Shown one piece after another: positions 59,337 through 64,000 of a stretch of DNA of 64,000 bases. Each line of letters opens with the position of its first letter. The stretch's first letter is position 1. The stretch is taken from NCBI GenBank assembly GCA_963682055.1, contig OY821750.1:3350501-3414500 (forward strand), in the 5' to 3' direction. Made by a program: the position numbers and the translations under genes. Origin of the DNA: Primula veris (lineage: Eukaryota; Streptophyta; Magnoliopsida; Ericales; Primulaceae). The notes under the pieces are model-generated. The model saw nothing but the letters and a program-made list of their open reading frames with translations, was not told where the DNA came from and made no database searches.

Positions 59337-61798
59337 CTGCATACAAATAAAGAAACGCAACGGTTAGCAACCCAAACAAAAACTTAAAATGAATAATTTC
59401 TTCAGGAAAACACATAAATCACATAACACATCTCGATCAGTTCCAAAAGCCAAAAATAGTTTAAAAGACATTCATCTCCTAACACCACAATTACTAGCCA
59501 AATCACAAAAATGACCTATTTTAGTCAATAAATATTCCTTTTAAATCTGAAGTATCATTCAGAAACTGTTTAATTGCATCCAAGCACTGTATCTATCTGA
59601 CTACAAATAGAGAAAAACACGGTTTAATAAACCAGACAGAGTGCAATTCCCTAAAACAAAAGCCCAAAATGCTTATTATCCTAAGGAAAACACAAAATCT
59701 CAATTTCGCATAACATGTTTAAATCAGTTGTGAACAGCCCATAACAGCTTAGAAGCCGCTTTATATCTTTTTACAAATACTTTTGACAGCACAATAACTT
59801 GTAAAATTTATAAGGGTGAGGAAAAACAATGAAAATGAACTATTTTATTCCAAAAAGATTAGTTTTTGCACGTTAGATAGATAGCTTCCGAAAACTGTAC
59901 ACTTGCATCCAACTGTATAAAGATACGCAAACTAGCCCTTATTTTCAATTCCTTTCACAATTACTCGAAGCTTATTAGAAAAAAAAAGTACTACCAATTC
60001 AATCCTAAATGAATATCAGAGCTCACATTACACGTTCAGATCAGCTGCAAGAACCCTTAAAAGCGTGCTCATGTTACATCTATTTTAATTACCTTTTAAC
60101 ACAAAATTGACAAAGACGTTTCAAAAGCCTAATCATGAGCATCTAATGTCCTAAAAGGCGCCAGACCCGTTCTAGGCAGCAATTAGTCGCCTAGCGCCTC
60201 AGGCGCATAATTTTGCTTAATCACCGGCCTAATCTGCAGGCTTCTAGGCTAGCATTTTAAAACACTGTATCTATCTCTATCATTCTACCTCTTTTAACTG
60301 CAGTAACTCGCATATTCAACAGGGCAACGATAAACAACAACAATGAAGCATTTTATTCCATAAAGATTATTTTTTGCACGTTAGATAGCATTCGAAACCT
60401 GTGCAATTACCCCAAACAAAAGCCCAAAATGCTTATTATCTTCAGGAAAACACAAAACCTTAATTTCGCATAACATGTTTACATCAGTGGTGAACAGCCC
60501 ATAACAGCTTAAAAGCCGCTCCATATATATATATATATATTTTCAAATACTTTTGACAGCACAACAACTCCTAAACTTTATAGGGAGAGGAAAAACAACA
60601 ACAATGAACTATTTTATTCCATAAAGATTACTCTCTTGCACATTAGATAGCATTCGAAAATACACTTACATCCAACTGTATAAAGATACGCAAATTAGCC
60701 TTTATTTTCAATTCCTTTCGCAATTACTCGAAGTTTATTAGATGATTATTAAAAAGTGTACTCATGACTCATGTTATATATATTTTAATTACTTTTAATG
60801 GCATAATAACACAAATTGACAAGTCACCTAGCGCCTAACCCGCCCAATTCTACTGAAACACCGCCTAATCTGCAGGCTTCTAGGCTAGCATTTTAGAACA
60901 CTATGTATATCTATCTCTATCATTTTTCTACCACTTTAAACTGCAGTAACTCCCATATTCAACAGGGCGACGAAAAACAACAAAAATAAACCATTTTTTT
61001 TCTATCAAGATTACTTCTTGTACGTTAGATAGCATTCGAAAACCATGTAATTCCACCAGACAAAAACCCAAAATGCTTAGTATCCCCGAGAAAACAAAAA
61101 ATCGCATTATTCGCATAACATGTTTAAATCAGTTGTGAACAGCTCATAACAGTTTAAAAGCCGCTTCATATATATATATATCTTTTTCCAAATACTTTTC
61201 ACAGCACAATAACTCGAAAAATTTATAGGCTGGCAAAAAAAAACAAAAAAAACTGTTTTACTCCACAAAGATCACTTTTTGGACGTTAGATAGGCGATAG
61301 CATTCGAGAACAGTGCAACTGCATCCAAAATACGCAATTTAATAGCATTCGAGAACTATATAAAGATACACAATTTAACCTTTGTTCAATTCCTTTCACA
61401 ATTAATCAAAGTTTACTTAAAAAAAGTATTACCAATTCATTCGAAAATGAATATCAGTTATAATTAGGCCCTAAATTTGATAAGGTTTAAAACAAGAAAT
61501 TTCCCCCAAGTTCAATAAATAAAAAAATCTTTGATCAAAAAAATCTATCTCTGGAAAATACAAATTAACAAGACACAAAACCCTAAAACCCTAAATAGTC
61601 ATTTTTTGCAATAAAATTACACAAATTAACGAGACACAAAACCTTAAACCCTAATTAGTTTTTTTTAACAAAATAAATACACAAATTAACAACAATACCA
61701 ATGCAAACGTAACAATAGCTAAACAAACAATACATACAAATAATAAATAAATCATATAAAGAACTAAACAAAAAGAGCTACATATGAATTTAATTTAC
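59337..61798 (-). other. DREB2 leader intron
   Basis: A 2.46 kb intron in the 5' UTR, from donor GAAG|GTAAAT at 61798 to acceptor TGCAG at 59337. It is filled with diverged repeats (see 59580-61270). Near the donor it contains two to three ~60-bp copies of an acaaattaac...acacaaaacc unit and an aaaccctaaaaccctaaa motif at about 61579-61596. Confidence 0.75.
59580..61270. repeat. Three diverged ~650-760 bp repeats in DREB2 intron
   Basis: The phrase cccaaaatgctta, followed by tttcgcataacatgttt, gtgaacagcccataacag and aagccgct, occurs at 59663, 60423 and 61067, with spacings of 760 and 644. Each copy is associated with ttttattcca(t/a)aaagatta and acgttagatagcattcgaaa blocks and with a TA run. 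Copies two and three also share aactgcagtaactc and atattcaacaggg upstream. Confidence 0.85.
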
Positions 61799-61990
61799 CT
61801 TCAATTAAAGAACGTACAAATCTTTTCTCCAATAGACTCAATAATCAACTCTCTATTTCTCTTTATTACGATAATTAGCTTTGGTTTTAAAGATTTTAGC
61901 AATATTAGGGTTTTTTTTTAATCGAATTAGTATTTATTTGGATTTTTTGTGTTTTTGGACTTTCTCTCTCTAGAAAGATTTTTCGTGATT
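61799..61990 (-). other. DREB2 5' UTR exon
   Basis: A CT-rich leader between the putative transcription start (about 61990) and the donor at 61798. No ATG-initiated reading frame of note was seen in it. Confidence 0.55.
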
Positions 61991-62013
61991 GTGAAAACTC
62001 GTTTTTGGGTTAT

Positions 62014-62030
62014 TTATATATATATATAAA
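62014..62030 (-). promoter_or_regulatory. TATA box of DREB2
   Basis: TTTATATATATATATAA on the minus strand, about 215 bp upstream of the leader-intron donor. It is the only strong TATA element at a suitable distance from the leader exon. Confidence 0.5.
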
Positions 62031-62920
62031 CTCTTTAATTGAGATATATATCTGTTTGGAAATATTAAGATATTGGATTGGGTAAATTATACAAATGGTC
62101 CTTGTAGTCTTGTATTGTTTTCTATTAGATTCTTTTACTTTTACTTTTTTTTCTTAAGTAGAACTGACTCATTATTATTAATATTATTCTGTCTCATGAG
62201 ACAATGCCCTCATGATAGCATTTTCCGATAGCATTTTCCGATGAAACAACTGTTATAAATAACTTTGAAGCTAAATTTTGGAGCCCTAACTAACTACAAA
62301 ATGAGACGAAAATATGTTATACGAGACATAAATTTAAGATTTTTTTAGATCAAGTTAAATGAGTCAACAAATCACAATTTTCTTCTTAAACATGTTATCA
62401 CAGATTTCTCTTACTTTTAGTTTATATATGAATGCTTCTAGAGTTAGAAAAGGTTGGGATTGGTCTCCAATTACAAAAGTGTGCATACGTTTGATCATTG
62501 TTTTACTATAGTTCTAGTTTAAAAAGTTAATATTGTGGTGACTTGGTCATGCTAAAAGAAAAAAACTCAACACTAGGAGGATTGTAGATTTATTAAAAAT
62601 ATTGATGCGGATCAATTAACATTGTCTTTATTGAAATTGAGCGTGATTTGGTTATGATTTAATCCTTCTTTAACCTTGGTACATCAACTATCTATTTAAA
62701 CTTGGTTTTCTCTATCTTAGTTATATTTTTGCACTTTTTTTTACGATAAGAGTGCAATTATAGCATTGCAATTCTTCTTTCGCCAACAAATAATTGAGGA
62801 AAACCGTAGAGTTGTTTGTGAACAAAAAAAGAACCCTTTTACATTCATAACGAGAAATAAAAATATGTGAATCCGATTCATTATGAAACATAGTGTATCA
62901 GACAAATCCATGAATAATCT
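62031..62920. other. DREB2 upstream region
   Basis: AT-rich, with no gene recognised. I saw no clear heat-shock or ABRE cluster by eye. A short exact repeat (tagcattttccga) occurs at 62217 and 62229. Confidence 0.5.
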
Positions 62921-63115
62921 CACTATAAAAAAAAATACTCAAATAGCGACAGGATTAGTGACGATATTTTTTGTTACGAGCTTATTAACGACGATTTTTG
63001 TGACGGTTTTGTGACAGTTTAGTCAATTTACGACAGATTTGTGACAACTTTTTAAATTAGTGACAGACTTGTAACAGGTTTTGACTCTAAATAAATCAAA
63101 TATTATTTTATAGTG
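62921..63115. mobile_element. CACTA-type MITE with 3-bp target duplication
   Basis: Starts cactataaaa and ends ttttatagtg, perfect 10-bp inverted ends. Trinucleotide tct lies on both outer sides (62918-62920 and 63116-63118), the 3-bp duplication expected for CACTA elements. The interior has at least six degenerate copies of gtgacagattt/gtgacgattttt as subterminal repeats. Confidence 0.85.
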
Positions 63116-64000
63116 TCTGCTCCATCCATCACGTTACAGAAAATCATAACAAAAATGCCAAATGAAAAAGTAGGTACAAAAAGTATATAATTATAACTAT
63201 GAAGCCTTGTATATAATTATTATAAATAGTCCTCGATGGCGTGGCACATTTTCGTCACGCATGAGAGTTATGGGACAAAATATATGACACGTGTATTATA
63301 GTAGAATCTAGAATCTTTCGTGATAGTTAATCCACACGTCGTTTTCTTCGGGACTAAGTTGGTGTAATTTATTATTTATTTTTTAATAAAACTATCAACC
63401 AAATTTTCAAATCTAATTATAAAAAAATACAAACCAAAGTTTTTATTTCCAAAACACACACTCTAATAAATATATATAATTGTATGTTTTTATGTTTTGG
63501 GAAGAAATTTTTACGAGTTCTATATTTTGATAAGATTTTTTAGTTAATTATATATTTTGGGTATTTTTTTTTAATTAAAACCGTCTACACAAAACAATGA
63601 TTACTAATGTACCGAATCTTAAGTCATTGGTTTGGCATTTGACGGTTTATTAAAAACAAAGGCAGGATTGTGTTGAATTTTGATATTTTTAATAAAGACG
63701 GGATATACTGTCAGATTATTTAATTAATATAGTATACTGTATTTTTTTGATAATTTTATACATTTACGTATAATAATTTCTGTAAACTCGATTGTCACAT
63801 ATTACATCTTTATATTTTCTTCCGTAATATCAGATTCCTAGGTTGAACCATGTAAATTAGAATAGAGATATCTTTCAAAAATTTTGGTAAAATTGGACAT
63901 ACTCAACATTTATTGGGTTTCCTTATATTAATCGTATGATAATGCATATTTCATACATCTAATTAATTATGTAGAAAGCCGTTTAAATTTTCAAGGTTTA
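63116..64000. other. Gene-free right edge
   Basis: AT-rich sequence without a recognised gene or repeat. Confidence 0.5.

Noticed and set aside
1..64000. CRISPR arrays, operons, phage or bacterial genes
   Set aside because: No regular direct repeats with unique spacers and no prokaryotic gene organisation; all intact genes are plant nuclear genes.

Overview
This window reads as nuclear DNA of a flowering plant, almost certainly a eudicot. It is AT-rich, its genes have GT-AG introns, and three eukaryotic tRNA genes are present. There are many small transposable elements, and the protein-coding genes all belong to plant families. I cannot name the species. No operons, CRISPR arrays or prokaryotic signals were seen.

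Layout. The first 14 kb hold no intact gene. They contain two related ~1 kb elements with 21-bp internal repeats, a foldback MITE, a probable gypsy-type LTR end, and a nearly perfect inverted duplication of the 5' part of a BAHD acyltransferase gene (6968-7867). Also there are a decayed papain-like exon, a dense array of short inverted repeats and a broken plant-mobile-domain gene. From 14.6 to 25 kb, on the minus strand, lie a FLX-like coiled-coil gene (14613-17803), tRNA-Ser(CGA), tRNA-Lys(CTT) and an eight-exon plastid ferritin gene (19954-24931). A decayed copia-type pol lies near 26.2-27.0 kb. A six-exon TBL33-like xylan O-acetyltransferase gene runs on the plus strand (29580-35050) and carries tRNA-Ile(AAT) inside its last intron in the opposite orientation. 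An intronless PYL4-type abscisic acid receptor (39350-39940) follows, then 7 kb of gene-free, MITE-rich DNA. After that come a seven-exon CLASSY1/2-like SNF2 gene (46907-54663) and a DREB2-type AP2/ERF gene (58141-59334) with a 2.5 kb intron in its 5' leader.

I reconstructed the splice sites of the FLX-like, ferritin, TBL and CLASSY genes by hand. All junctions keep frame and give proteins of 230, 244, 439 and 1380 residues. The genes are not a functional cluster. By family they concern flowering regulation, iron storage, cell-wall acetylation, ABA sensing, RNA-directed DNA methylation and drought/heat transcription. PYL and DREB2 both act in dehydration responses, but nothing here shows that they are co-regulated.

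The item most worth following up is the BAHD hairpin: two 320-bp arms differing at only three positions around a 260-bp spacer. It looks like a young inverted-repeat locus that could produce small RNAs against its parent gene. Others are tandem 52-residue repeats inside the CLASSY protein, internal repeats between the AP2 and acidic regions of the DREB2 protein, and repeated partial copies of FLX exon 1 and ferritin exon 1 within their own introns.
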